The notes: generated by a model not told the origin, from the sequence alone. A stretch of DNA of 12,503 nucleotides from Comamonadaceae bacterium (GCA_947455585.1 CANGOY010000033.1:1-12503); one strand, 5' to 3'; positions 1 to 7,553 are shown, numbered from the stretch's first letter. Numbers and translations are program-made.

Positions 1-489
1 ATGCCCGACAGCCGCTGCGACTGGGTGCGTTCACCCGTGGCCGTCGCGGTGCAAGCGGGCGCTGCACGCCCCGACTTGAGCCACGAAGCTGCGGTGAAAG
101 CGGCCGTGTTGGCCAGCCCCACACTCAGCTATTCCTCCGGTCCAAGTGGCGTGTATCTTGAAAAACTCTTCGAGCGTTGGGGCATTGCCGACGAGGTGAA
201 AGCCCGCATCGTTGTGCCGCCTCCTGGCACACCAGTGGGTGCGTTGGTGGCGAGTGGCAAAGCAGCTTTGGGTTTTCAACAGTTGAGCGAACTCATCGCC
301 TTGCCCGGCATTGATGTGTTGGGCACTTTGCCTGCGGATGTGGCGTTCATCACCACGTTCTCGTCGGGCATTCCTGCCGTCATCGCGGGCGACGCAGCGC
401 GTGTGGCAGCGGTGCAATCGTTTTTACAGTTCTTGGCTTCGGCTGGCGTGGAAGACGTCAAGCGTAAGCAGGGCATGGACTGGCTTTAA
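1..489 (+). CDS. ModA-like periplasmic substrate-binding protein, C-terminal part (5' end outside window)
   Basis: About 162 residues of a type 2 periplasmic binding protein related to molybdate-binding ModA-like proteins. The stretch SPVAVAVQAGAARPDLS, followed by a YSSGPSGVYLEKLFERWGI segment, is typical of the second half of this family, and the protein ends near the usual C-terminus. Full-length members are around 250 residues, so roughly 90-100 N-terminal residues including any signal peptide lie upstream. The ATG at base 1 is therefore probably an internal Met, not the start. The gene ends 30 bases before ligJ on the same strand, so it probably belongs to the same transcript. No permease or ATPase gene is visible. 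The ligand is unknown; the company it keeps hints at an aromatic or carboxylate ligand more than molybdate, but this is inference. Confidence 0.72.
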   Translation: MPDSRCDWVRSPVAVAVQAGAARPDLSHEAAVKAAVLASPTLSYSSGPSGVYLEKLFERWGIADEVKARIVVPPPGTPVGALVASGKAALGFQQLSELIALPGIDVLGTLPADVAFITTFSSGIPAVIAGDAARVAAVQSFLQFLASAGVEDVKRKQGMDWL

Positions 490-519
490 TTTTTAAATTT
501 CATTCTGTAAGGGGTATTC

Positions 520-1554
520 ATGTCTCTCATCATCGACGTCCACGGTCACTACACCACAGCGCCCAAGGCTTTGGAAGAGTGGCGCAATAAACAAATTGCC
601 GGCATCAAAGACCCAGCGTCTATGCCTAAAGTGTCTGATTTGAAAATCAGCGACGACGAGTTGCGCGAGACCATCGAGACCAATCAACTCGCCAAAATGA
701 AAGAGCGCGGCTCTGACATCACCATCTTCAGCCCACGTGCCAGTTTCATGGCGCACCACATTGGCGACTTCCAAGTGTCATCCACTTGGGCGGCCATTTG
801 TAACGAGCTGTGCTTCCGCGTGGCTGAGTTGTTCCCCAACAACTTTGTGCCTGCGGCCATGTTGCCCCAATCACCCGGTGTCGACCCCGCCACATGCATT
901 CCTGAATTGGTCAAGTGCGTGGAGCAGTACGGCAACGTCGGCATCAACCTCAACCCCGATCCATCAGGTGGCCACTGGACATCACCCCCATTGAGCGACA
1001 AGTCTTGGTACCCCATCTACGAAAAGATGGTCGAGTACGACATCCCCGCCATGATTCACGTGTCGACCAGCTGCAACGGCTGCTTCCACACCACGGGCGC
1101 GCATTACCTGAACGCAGACACCACCGCCTTCATGCAGTGCTTGACTTCCGACTTGTTCAAAGATTTCCCCACCTTGAAGTTTTTGATCCCTCACGGCGGC
1201 GGCGCTGTGCCTTACCACTGGGGTCGTTTCCGTGGCTTGGCACAAGAGCTGAAAAAGCCGTTGTTGTCAGAGCACTTGATGAACAACATTTACTTCGACA
1301 CCTGCGTGTACCACCAGCCAGGCATCGACTTGCTGACCAAAGTGATTCCAGTGAAGAACATCATGTTCGCTTCTGAAATGATTGGTGCGGTGCGTGGCAT
1401 CGACCCAGAAACCGGTCACTACTTCGACGACACCAAACGCTACATCGAGTCCACGCTCAACCTCAATGCTGACGAGCGCCATCAGGTGTACGAAGGCAAC
1501 GCACGTCGTGTGTTCTCGCGCTTGGACACCAAGCTCAAGTCGCAAGGCCGCTAA
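520..1554 (+). CDS. ligJ: 4-oxalomesaconate hydratase (LigJ-type, amidohydrolase superfamily)
   Basis: 344 residues, close to the 341 of Sphingobium LigJ. The enzyme hydrates the 4-oxalomesaconate formed late in the PCA 4,5-cleavage pathway to 4-carboxy-4-hydroxy-2-oxoadipate (CHA), in the cytoplasm. It has the amidohydrolase beta-barrel metal motif DVHGHY at residues 6-11 (His8, His10), His180 in MIHVST, His225 in IPHGGG and Glu286 in FASEM. These match the zinc ligands and catalytic residues known for LigJ with a shift of two positions (recalled family knowledge). The start is supported by AAGGGG at 509-514, six bases before the ATG. It is followed by ligK after a 67-base gap in which no terminator is seen. 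The length, the DPSGGHW segment and the neighbouring lig genes separate it from decarboxylating relatives such as ACMSD-type enzymes. Confidence 0.93.
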   Translation: MSLIIDVHGHYTTAPKALEEWRNKQIAGIKDPASMPKVSDLKISDDELRETIETNQLAKMKERGSDITIFSPRASFMAHHIGDFQVSSTWAAICNELCFRVAELFPNNFVPAAMLPQSPGVDPATCIPELVKCVEQYGNVGINLNPDPSGGHWTSPPLSDKSWYPIYEKMVEYDIPAMIHVSTSCNGCFHTTGAHYLNADTTAFMQCLTSDLFKDFPTLKFLIPHGGGAVPYHWGRFRGLAQELKKPLLSEHLMNNIYFDTCVYHQPGIDLLTKVIPVKNIMFASEMIGAVRGIDPETGHYFDDTKRYIESTLNLNADERHQVYEGNARRVFSRLDTKLKSQGR

Positions 1555-1621
1555 GCAAAGCTGCTAACCCAATATTCGTCCCATCATGTGACGGGGTGTT
1601 TCATATTTTTGGAGATTTCAT

Positions 1622-2305
1622 ATGTACGAACTCGGCGTTGTGTACCGCAACATCAAACGCGCAGACCGCGCAGCAGCAGACGGCCTGGCTGCATTGGGCT
1701 CAGCCACCGTGCACGAAGCCATGGGCCGCGTGGGCTTGCTCAAGCCTTACATGCGTCCCATCTACCCAGGCGCGCAAGTGTCGGGCACTGCTGTCACCGT
1801 GCTCTTGCACCCTGGTGACAACTGGATGATGCACGTGGCGGCTGAGCAAATTCAACCTGGCGACATTGTGGTGGCAGCTATCACGGCTGAGTGCACCGAT
1901 GGGTACTTTGGTGATTTGTTGGCCACGTCATTTCAAGCACGTGGCGCACGCGCCCTCATCATCGACGCTGGTGTGCGCGATGTGAAAGAGCTGCAACGCA
2001 TGAACTTCCCTGTGTGGAGCAAAGCCATCAGCAGCAAAGGCACCATCAAGGCGACCATTGGTTCGGTCAACATCCCCGTGGTGTGTGCGGGCATGTTGGT
2101 TACGCCCGGTGACGTCATCGTGGCCGATGACGACGGCGTGGTGTGTGTGCCTGCTGCACGTGCTGCCGAGACTTTGGCCGCTGCACAAAAGCGTGAAAGC
2201 TTTGAAGGCGAGAAGCGCGACAAATTGGCTTCCGGCGTCTTGGGCCTCGACATGTACAAAATGCGCGAGCCTTTGGCTGCTGCGGGCTTAAAGTACATCG
2301 ATTGA
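1622..2305 (+). CDS. ligK: 4-carboxy-4-hydroxy-2-oxoadipate aldolase (LigK-type, RraA fold)
   Basis: 227 residues, the normal length for class II HMG/CHA aldolases of the RraA-like fold. It cleaves CHA to pyruvate and oxaloacetate, the last step of the PCA 4,5-cleavage and gallate pathways, and needs a divalent metal. The family signature is present: GDLLA at residues 97-101, then Arg119-Asp120 about 20 residues later in DAGVRD, which hold the pyruvate enolate and the metal. The Arg-Asp pair and the length of the C-terminal part point to an active aldolase rather than the RNase E inhibitor RraA. The ATG at 1622 follows GGAGA at 1611-1615. It sits between ligJ and a solute-binding protein gene, all on one strand, consistent with one operon. 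Confidence 0.93.
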   Translation: MYELGVVYRNIKRADRAAADGLAALGSATVHEAMGRVGLLKPYMRPIYPGAQVSGTAVTVLLHPGDNWMMHVAAEQIQPGDIVVAAITAECTDGYFGDLLATSFQARGARALIIDAGVRDVKELQRMNFPVWSKAISSKGTIKATIGSVNIPVVCAGMLVTPGDVIVADDDGVVCVPAARAAETLAAAQKRESFEGEKRDKLASGVLGLDMYKMREPLAAAGLKYID

Positions 2306-2318
2306 TATCGATGACTTT

Positions 2319-2323
2319 GAAGG
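2319..2323 (+). promoter_or_regulatory. Ribosome binding site deciding the start of the first TctC gene
   Basis: GAAGG eight bases before the ATG at 2332. It lies downstream of the alternative starts at 2302 and 2311, so it favours 2332. Confidence 0.5.
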
Positions 2324-2331
2324 CTTGTTCT

Positions 2332-3327
2332 ATGACACACACGTCTAAACGCCAACTGTTTGCAGCTTTGGCGTTGGGTGCGTTAGGTGCTTTAGCGCTG
2401 TGCGGATCGTCCGCGCAAGCCCAAGACTTTCCCACCAAACCCGTACGCATCCTCACGCCGTTTCCCGTGGGCAGTGGCCCTGAGGGCGTGTTGCGTTTGG
2501 TGGCGGACAAGTTGTCACGCACCTGGGGCAAACCTGTGGTGGTCGAGAACAAGCCCGGTGGCAATGGCTTCATCGCCATTGACACTTTCAAACGCGGGGC
2601 CACTGATGGCCATGATTTGATTCAGCTCGACAGCGTGCATTTGTCTGCATACCCGCATCTGTTTAAAAAGTTGCCGTATGACGCCAAGGCCGATTTCGAA
2701 CCTTTGGCGCCTTTGTTCAAAACTTACTTTTTTGTGACCGTTGCCACTGACAGCAAATACAAAAAAGTGTCTGACCTCATCGCCGATGCCAAAGCGCATC
2801 CTGGTCAGTTGAACTACGGCTCTTGGTCTGTGGGAAACCCTGTGCATTTGGGCTCGGCTTTGTTTGAGTCCGTCACCGGCACCGACATGCAGCATGTGAT
2901 TTACAAAGAAACCAGCATGCTCTACACCGGTGTGGCCAATCGTGAACTCTCGTTTGCGTTGGGCTCGAACGCCACAGCCGGCGCCATGTATCGCGCAGGC
3001 AAGTTGCAATATTTGGCGGTGGCTGCACCCAAGCGTGTGAGTGCATTCCCGAATGTGCCCACCATCGGCGAGTCAGGCGGCCCTGCCGGTTTTGAAGTGA
3101 GCGGCTGGACCACCATTGCCGCACCGCGTGGCTTACCCAAAGTGGTGACGGACAAAATTCAACGTGACATCGAAAAAGCCTTGGCAGAGCCGGATGTGCG
3201 CGAAAAGTTTGCATCGTTTGCCTACGAGCCTTTCACCTTAAACCGCGAGCAGTTGAATGCCTACATACAGTCCGAGTCAACGCGCTTTGGCGGCATCATC
3301 AAAAAAGCCCAAGTGTCTTTGGATTAA
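2332..3327 (+). CDS. Bug/TctC-family tripartite tricarboxylate transporter solute-binding protein (first copy)
   Basis: 331 residues from the ATG at 2332, the family's usual size. Residues 1-30 form a Sec signal peptide: basic TSKR, an Ala/Leu-rich core, and SSAQA before a likely cut after Ala30, so the mature periplasmic protein starts QDFPTKP. The Bug fold is shown by the FPTKPVRI opening, VVENKPGGNG, KLPYDAKADFEPLAP, FPNVPTIGESG and a C-terminal helix region. The start at 2332 is preferred because GAAGG lies at 2319-2323, eight bases upstream, and it gives a proper signal peptide; in-frame starts at 2302 (TTG) and 2311 (ATG) would add a tail in front of it. The ligand loop reads PFPVGSGPEGVLR instead of the common PFxAGGxxDxxAR, so its ligand may be atypical. 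No TctA or TctB membrane subunit is in the window. By analogy with IphC and TphC of Comamonas, it may deliver an aromatic acid to a shared TctAB; this is inference. Confidence 0.88.
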   Translation: MTHTSKRQLFAALALGALGALALCGSSAQAQDFPTKPVRILTPFPVGSGPEGVLRLVADKLSRTWGKPVVVENKPGGNGFIAIDTFKRGATDGHDLIQLDSVHLSAYPHLFKKLPYDAKADFEPLAPLFKTYFFVTVATDSKYKKVSDLIADAKAHPGQLNYGSWSVGNPVHLGSALFESVTGTDMQHVIYKETSMLYTGVANRELSFALGSNATAGAMYRAGKLQYLAVAAPKRVSAFPNVPTIGESGGPAGFEVSGWTTIAAPRGLPKVVTDKIQRDIEKALAEPDVREKFASFAYEPFTLNREQLNAYIQSESTRFGGIIKKAQVSLD

Positions 3328-3331
3328 TTAT

Positions 3332-3335
3332 GAGG
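3332..3335 (+). promoter_or_regulatory. Ribosome binding site deciding the start of the second TctC gene
   Basis: GAGG nine bases before the ATG at 3345. It overlaps the alternative upstream ATG at 3330, which has no comparable site of its own, so 3345 is the better start. Confidence 0.55.
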
Positions 3336-3344
3336 ATCACTCCC

Positions 3345-4304
3345 ATGTTGAAACGTTTGAGCCTGATTCTGTTGACGTCTTGTGTCGTGACTTTTTCGTT
3401 CGCACAAAGCTACCCCTCCAAACCCATCAAAGTGGTGGTGGGATACGCCGCAGGTGGTGCAGTGGACGTAGTGGCACGCACCATTGGTCAAAGCATTTCC
3501 AACAGCATGGGCCAGCCTGTGATCGTTGAAAACAAACCAGGCGCAGGTACCAACATCGCCGTGAAGTCGGTGGTCACGGCTGAGCCCGATGGTTACACCT
3601 TGATGATGGCCGCCAATGCCTTGGCTGCGAACATGTCGCTGTACCAACCTGCACCGTTTGACGCAGAGCGAGATTTGGTGCCGGTGTCGCTCATTGGCCG
3701 TGTGCCTGTGGTGATTGCGGCCAACCCAAACGCGCCATATGCCAACATCAAACAACTGATTGACGCTGCCAAAGGCAAGCCCAACAGCATTGCGTTTGGC
3801 ACGCCTGGTAACGGCTCCACACCACACATGGCGATTGAGCTGTTCGCTCGCGCGGCGGGCATTGATTTGCAACACATTCCCTACCGAGGTGGCGCACCTG
3901 CCATCACCGATGTGATTGGCGGTCAGTTGCCTCTGGTCGCGGTCAATGCGCTTGAGGTGTTGCCACACGTCAAGAGTGGCAAGCTCAAAGTGTTGGCCGT
4001 CCTCAGCCCCAACCGCAGCGCTATTTTTCCGGATGTACCCACCATTGCCGAATCGGGCTTTCCCGGTTTTGAAGCTTCGGTGTGGTACGGCATCGTGGCG
4101 CCTGCGGCCACGCCCAAAGCCATTGTGAATAAGCTGCACGACGAAGTGCAAAAGGCCTTGCAAACGAAAGATGTGCGCGAGCGCATGAACGCCGTGGGCG
4201 GCGAAGTGGTGCCAGGAAGCGCCGAGATGTTCACACAACTGATTCGCTCCGAACGCCAGCGTTATGCCAAGCTGGTGCGCGAAGCCAACATTCAACCCGA
4301 TTGA
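3345..4304 (+). CDS. Bug/TctC-family tripartite tricarboxylate transporter solute-binding protein (second copy)
   Basis: 319 residues from the ATG at 3345. The N-terminus MLKR plus a hydrophobic stretch ending FSFA is a signal peptide, with likely cleavage after Ala20 to give QSYPSKPIKV. Family marks are SYPSKPIKVVVGYAAGGAVD, VIVENKPGAGTNIA, DGYTLMM, FGTPGNGSTPHMA, IPYRGGAPA and FPDVPTIAESGFPGFE. This copy has the canonical GYAAGGAVDVVAR ligand loop, unlike the copy before it, and the two proteins are clearly divergent, so they probably bind different ligands and are not a recent duplication. The gap to the first copy is 17 bases. The 3' end (TGA at 4302-4304) lies just ahead of ligI. Transport partners (TctA, TctB) are not in the window. 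Ligand unknown; an aromatic acid or a pathway dicarboxylate is inferred from position only. Confidence 0.88.
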   Translation: MLKRLSLILLTSCVVTFSFAQSYPSKPIKVVVGYAAGGAVDVVARTIGQSISNSMGQPVIVENKPGAGTNIAVKSVVTAEPDGYTLMMAANALAANMSLYQPAPFDAERDLVPVSLIGRVPVVIAANPNAPYANIKQLIDAAKGKPNSIAFGTPGNGSTPHMAIELFARAAGIDLQHIPYRGGAPAITDVIGGQLPLVAVNALEVLPHVKSGKLKVLAVLSPNRSAIFPDVPTIAESGFPGFEASVWYGIVAPAATPKAIVNKLHDEVQKALQTKDVRERMNAVGGEVVPGSAEMFTQLIRSERQRYAKLVREANIQPD

Positions 4305-4311
4305 TGACAAA

Positions 4312-4316
4312 AAGGA
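4312..4316 (+). promoter_or_regulatory. Ribosome binding site deciding the start of ligI
   Basis: AAGGA about six bases before the ATG at 4322. An in-frame ATG at 4304 that overlaps the previous stop codon (TGATG) lacks such a site, though coupled re-initiation there cannot be excluded. Confidence 0.5.
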
Positions 4317-4321
4317 CAGAC

Positions 4322-5239
4322 ATGGAATTTGAAAAAACACCTGGCTGGATGGACTGGTATACAGGCCCCGCCAAACCAAAATTTAAATTGCCCGCAGGTG
4401 CGGTGGATGCCCATTGCCATGTGTTCGGCCCTGGCAACGAGTTTCCTTATGCGCCAGAGCGCAAGTACACACCGTGCGACGCATCCAAGGCACAGCTCTA
4501 TGCTTTGCGCGACCACCTGGGCTTTGCCCGCAACGTGGTAGTGCAAGCCACGTGCCATGGTGCAGACAACCGCGCCATGGTGGATGCCTTGGTCAACTCA
4601 GGTGGCAAAGCGCGTGGCGTAGCCACCGTCAAGCGCAGCGTGACTGACGAAGAGTTGCAAGCTATGCACGACGCAGGCGTGCGCGGTGTGCGCTTTAACT
4701 TTGTGAAGCGCTTGGTCGACTTCACACCCAAAGATGAATTGCTTGAAATTGCCAAACGCATCCAACTCTTCGGCTGGCATGTGGTGATTTATTTTGAAGC
4801 GGTCGACTTGCCCGAGTTGTGGGACTTCTTCACCGCTTTGCCCACCAACGTGGTGGTCGACCACATGGGCCGCCCTGATGTGACCAAGCCTGTCGATGGC
4901 CCTGAGTTTGAGTTGTTTGTGAAGTTCATGCGCGAACACAAGAACGTGTGGAGCAAGGTCACTTGCCCAGAGCGTTTGTCTGTCTCAGGCCCCAAGGCTT
5001 TGAACGGTGAGCAAAACGCCTACCAAGACGTTATCCCCTTTGCCAAGCGCATCGTGGACGAGTTCCCAGACCGCGTGATCTGGGGCACCGATTGGCCGCA
5101 CCCCAACCTCAAAGACCACATGCCCGATGACGGTTTGCTGGTGGACTTCATCCCGCACATCGCGACCACGGAAGAAAAACAACGTAAGTTGTTGGTGGAC
5201 AACCCAATGCGCCTGTACTGGCCTGAGGAGACTTTTTAA
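4322..5239 (+). CDS. ligI: 2-pyrone-4,6-dicarboxylate lactonase (LigI-type, amidohydrolase superfamily)
   Basis: 305 residues. LigI hydrolyses 2-pyrone-4,6-dicarboxylate (PDC) to 4-oxalomesaconate, the third step after ring opening of PCA; it is a metal-independent member of the amidohydrolase superfamily. The diagnostic residues are visible: His31 and His33 in VDAHCHVFGP, His181 in VVVDHMGRPD and the catalytic Asp257 in WGTDWPHPN. The first two have the same numbering as in the Sphingobium enzyme. The WGTDWPHPN block and the VRFNFVKRL segment are typical of PDC lactonases. Its TAA overlaps the ATG of ligA by one base, which suggests translational coupling of ligI, ligA and ligB. The start at 4322 is chosen for its AAGGA site; starts at 4304 or 4301 would add six or seven residues. 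Confidence 0.93.
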   Translation: MEFEKTPGWMDWYTGPAKPKFKLPAGAVDAHCHVFGPGNEFPYAPERKYTPCDASKAQLYALRDHLGFARNVVVQATCHGADNRAMVDALVNSGGKARGVATVKRSVTDEELQAMHDAGVRGVRFNFVKRLVDFTPKDELLEIAKRIQLFGWHVVIYFEAVDLPELWDFFTALPTNVVVDHMGRPDVTKPVDGPEFELFVKFMREHKNVWSKVTCPERLSVSGPKALNGEQNAYQDVIPFAKRIVDEFPDRVIWGTDWPHPNLKDHMPDDGLLVDFIPHIATTEEKQRKLLVDNPMRLYWPEETF

Positions 5240-5697
5240 TGGCACTCGACAAACCCTACACAGACGTTCCCGGCACCATCATTTTTGATGCCGAGCAATC
5301 ACGCAAAGGCTATTGGCTCAACCAGTTTTGCATGTCGCTCATGAAGGCGGAGAATCGCACGCGTTTCAAAGCCAACGAGCGCGCCTATCTCGATGAGTGG
5401 GCGATGACTGAAGAGCAAAAGCAGGCCGTGCTGGCCCGTAATTTGAACTGGTGCATGCGCACGGGTGGCAACATTTATTTCCTCGCCAAAATCGGTGCGA
5501 CCGATGGTTTGAGCTTCCAGCAAATGGCAGGCTCCATGACCGGCATGACCGAAGAGGAATACCGCAACATGATGATTCACGGCGGGCGCTCGGTTGAGGG
5601 CAACCGTGTGATTGGCGAAAACGGTGATGCGCAAGCGCAGAACCAGCCCCAAGGCGCAGCCGGTCAACAGTCTCGCGTAGCAGGAAAGAAAGCATAA
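5239..5697 (+). CDS. ligA: Protocatechuate 4,5-dioxygenase alpha subunit (LigA-type)
   Basis: 152 residues. This is the small helical subunit that caps the active site of the beta subunit in extradiol PCA 4,5-dioxygenase (class III, LigAB). Recognisable LigA blocks are RKGYWLNQFCMSLMKAENR (residues 22-40), RFKANERAYLDEW (42-54), GGNIYFLAKIGATDG (76-90) and SFQQMAGSMTGMTEEEY (92-108). Phe93 corresponds to Phe103 of Sphingobium LigA, which lines the substrate pocket. After the usual family end (GGRS at 115-118, plus about ten residues) there is an extra Gln/Gly/Ala-rich tail to residue 152, probably disordered; Sphingobium LigA is 139 residues. The start overlaps the ligI stop and has GAGGAG at 5225-5230. 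ligB follows after two bases. Confidence 0.93.
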   Translation: MALDKPYTDVPGTIIFDAEQSRKGYWLNQFCMSLMKAENRTRFKANERAYLDEWAMTEEQKQAVLARNLNWCMRTGGNIYFLAKIGATDGLSFQQMAGSMTGMTEEEYRNMMIHGGRSVEGNRVIGENGDAQAQNQPQGAAGQQSRVAGKKA

Positions 5698-5699
5698 CC

Positions 5700-6578
5700 A
5701 TGGCAAAAATCACCGCATCCGTTTACACCTCTCACGTGCCCGCCATCGGCGCTGCGCTAGACCTCGGCAAAACACAAGAAGACTATTGGAAGCCCGTCTT
5801 CGCTGGCTACGACTTCTCCAAACAATGGATGAAGGACAACAAACCAGATGTGATTTTCTTGGTCTACAACGACCACGCCACCGCGTTCAGCTTGGACATG
5901 ATTCCGACGTTTGCCATCGGCACCGCGGCTGAGTACACGCCCGCTGACGAAGGCTATGGCGCACGCCCTGTGCCTAAAGTCAAAGGCCACCCAGAGTTGG
6001 CTTCGCACATCGCACAGTCGGTCATTCAACAAGACTTCGACTTGACCATCGTCAACAAGATGGATGTGGACCACGGCTTGACCGTGCCGCTGTCCTTGAT
6101 GTGCGGCGAGCAAGACCCTGTGAAGGGCGCTTGGCCTTGTCCCATCATTCCATTTGCGGTGAACGTGGTGCAGTACCCCGTGCCAAGTGGTCAGCGTTGT
6201 TTCAACCTTGGCCAAGCGATTCGCAAAGCGATTGAGAGCTACGACGAAGACATCAATGTGCACATCTGGGGCACAGGTGGCATGAGCCATCAGTTGCAAG
6301 GCGCGCGTGCGGGCCTGATCAACCGCGAGTGGGACAATAACTGGCTCGACCTGATGATCAACGACCCAGTGGCTTGTGCCGCCGTGCCTCATATCGACTA
6401 CGTGCGCGAAGCGGGTAGCGAAGGCATTGAGCTGGTGATGTGGCTCATCGCACGTGGTGCGATGTCTGACATCCAAGACGGCAAGGTTGTGGGCTCAGCA
6501 CCTAAGCTGGCCCATCGCTTCTACCATGTGCCCGCATCGAACACCGCTGTGGGCCACGCTATTCTTGAAAACGCATAA
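5700..6578 (+). CDS. ligB: Protocatechuate 4,5-dioxygenase beta subunit (LigB-type, catalytic)
   Basis: 292 residues (Sphingobium LigB: 302). It carries the non-haem Fe(II) site and cleaves PCA with O2 to 4-carboxy-2-hydroxymuconate-6-semialdehyde (CHMS). The iron ligands His12 (YTSHVPAIG), His59 (YNDHAT) and Glu244 (EGIELVMW) correspond to His12, His61 and Glu242 of LigB; the acid-base His197 in GTGGMSHQL corresponds to His195, and His125 in VDHGLTVPL to His127. ADEGYGARPVP and HVPASNTAVG are further family blocks. It is only two bases from ligA and preceded by AGGAAAG at 5682-5688, so the two subunits are made together. ligC follows after 12 bases. Nothing suggests loss of function. Confidence 0.95.
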   Translation: MAKITASVYTSHVPAIGAALDLGKTQEDYWKPVFAGYDFSKQWMKDNKPDVIFLVYNDHATAFSLDMIPTFAIGTAAEYTPADEGYGARPVPKVKGHPELASHIAQSVIQQDFDLTIVNKMDVDHGLTVPLSLMCGEQDPVKGAWPCPIIPFAVNVVQYPVPSGQRCFNLGQAIRKAIESYDEDINVHIWGTGGMSHQLQGARAGLINREWDNNWLDLMINDPVACAAVPHIDYVREAGSEGIELVMWLIARGAMSDIQDGKVVGSAPKLAHRFYHVPASNTAVGHAILENA

Positions 6579-6590
6579 GAGGAAATTCAC

Positions 6591-7547
6591 ATGAGCAAAA
6601 CCATCAAAGTCGCCTTGGCTGGCGCAGGTGCTTTCGGCATCAAACACTTGGACGGCATCAAAAACATCGACGGCGTCGAAGTCGTTTCATTGATCAGCCG
6701 TGATCTCGAAAAAACAAAAGAAGTCGCTGACAAATACGGCATCAAGCATGTGACCACCGATTTGGCCGACAGCTTGGCATTGCCGGAAGTGGACGCCGTG
6801 ATTTTGTGTACCCCCACACAAATGCACGCAGCACAAAGCTTGGCTTGCTTGAAGGCTGGCAAACACGTGCAAGTGGAAATTCCATTGGCCGACAGCTGGA
6901 AAGACGCCGACGAAGTGGTGCGCGTGGCCAAAGAAAAAGGCTTGGTCGCGATGTGCGGTCACACCCGTCGTTTCAACCCCAGCCACCAATGGGTGCACAA
7001 CAAAATCAAAGCAGGCGAATTCAACATCCAACAAATGGATGTGCAAACCTACTTCTTCCGCCGCACCAACATGAACGCGTTGGGCCAAGCCCGTAGCTGG
7101 ACCGACCACTTGCTGTGGCACCACGCTGCACACACCGTGGATTTGTTTGCTTACCAAGCTGGCAGCCCCATCGTCAAAGCCAATGCGGTGCAAGGCCCCA
7201 TCCATCCCACACTGGGCATTGCGATGGACATGAGCATTCAGTTGCAAGCGGCCAACGGCGCGATTTGTACCTTGAGCTTGTCGTTCAACAACGACGGACC
7301 CTTGGGCACGTACTTCCGCTACATCGGCGACACGGGTACATATTTGGCCCGTTACGACGACCTGTACACCGGCAAGGAAGAGAAAATCGACGTGTCCAAA
7401 GTGGCGGTGTCTATGAACGGCATCGAGTTGCAAGACCGTGAATTCTTCGCTGCCATCAAAGAAGGCCGTGAGCCAAATTCGAGCGTGGCTCAAGTGTTGC
7501 CTTGCTACAAGGTGTTGCACGAGTTAGAGCTGCAACTCAACGCGTAA
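6591..7547 (+). CDS. ligC: 4-carboxy-2-hydroxymuconate-6-semialdehyde dehydrogenase (LigC-type, Gfo/Idh/MocA family)
   Basis: 318 residues (Sphingobium LigC about 315). It oxidises CHMS, in its cyclic hemiacetal form, to PDC with NAD(P)+. The N-terminal Rossmann fold has GAGAFG at residues 11-16, and CTPTQMHA follows at 73-80. Where most Gfo/Idh/MocA enzymes have the catalytic EKP motif, this protein has Glu96-Ile97-Pro98 (VEIPLAD); to my recollection LigC of strain SYK-6 has the same change, so it supports the LigC assignment. CGHTRRFNPSHQW (122-134) and SWTDHLLWHHAAHTVDLF (169-186) form the C-terminal substrate side. The start has GAGGAAA a few bases upstream. It is the last recognised pathway gene of the cluster. 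Confidence 0.93.
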   Translation: MSKTIKVALAGAGAFGIKHLDGIKNIDGVEVVSLISRDLEKTKEVADKYGIKHVTTDLADSLALPEVDAVILCTPTQMHAAQSLACLKAGKHVQVEIPLADSWKDADEVVRVAKEKGLVAMCGHTRRFNPSHQWVHNKIKAGEFNIQQMDVQTYFFRRTNMNALGQARSWTDHLLWHHAAHTVDLFAYQAGSPIVKANAVQGPIHPTLGIAMDMSIQLQAANGAICTLSLSFNNDGPLGTYFRYIGDTGTYLARYDDLYTGKEEKIDVSKVAVSMNGIELQDREFFAAIKEGREPNSSVAQVLPCYKVLHELELQLNA

Positions 7548-7553
7548 GTCGGT

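Noticed and set aside
1555..1621. Possible terminator or regulatory hairpin between ligJ and ligK
   Set aside because: Only a 4-base CGTC/GACG pairing could be found and no T-run follows, so I see nothing beyond the ligK ribosome site.
3345..3383. Possible lipoprotein signal (Leu-Thr-Ser-Cys) in the second TctC protein
   Set aside because: The four residues fit a lipobox, but the hydrophobic stretch before Cys13 is too short and a good signal peptidase I site (FSFA before QSYP) follows, as in other Bug proteins.
3324..4379. Long open frame of about 351 codons on the - strand across the second TctC gene
   Set aside because: The + strand protein here has a signal peptide and clear Bug family motifs; the - strand translation is rich in His, Arg and Gln without any recognisable domain. 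It is a shadow of codon bias.
5757..6476. Open frame of about 239 codons on the - strand across ligB
   Set aside because: Antisense to a well-supported catalytic subunit with all iron ligands; no ribosome site or domain.
6687..7520. Open frame of about 277 codons on the - strand across ligC
   Set aside because: Antisense shadow of ligC; composition is low-information His/Val/Gln-rich and no family is recognised.
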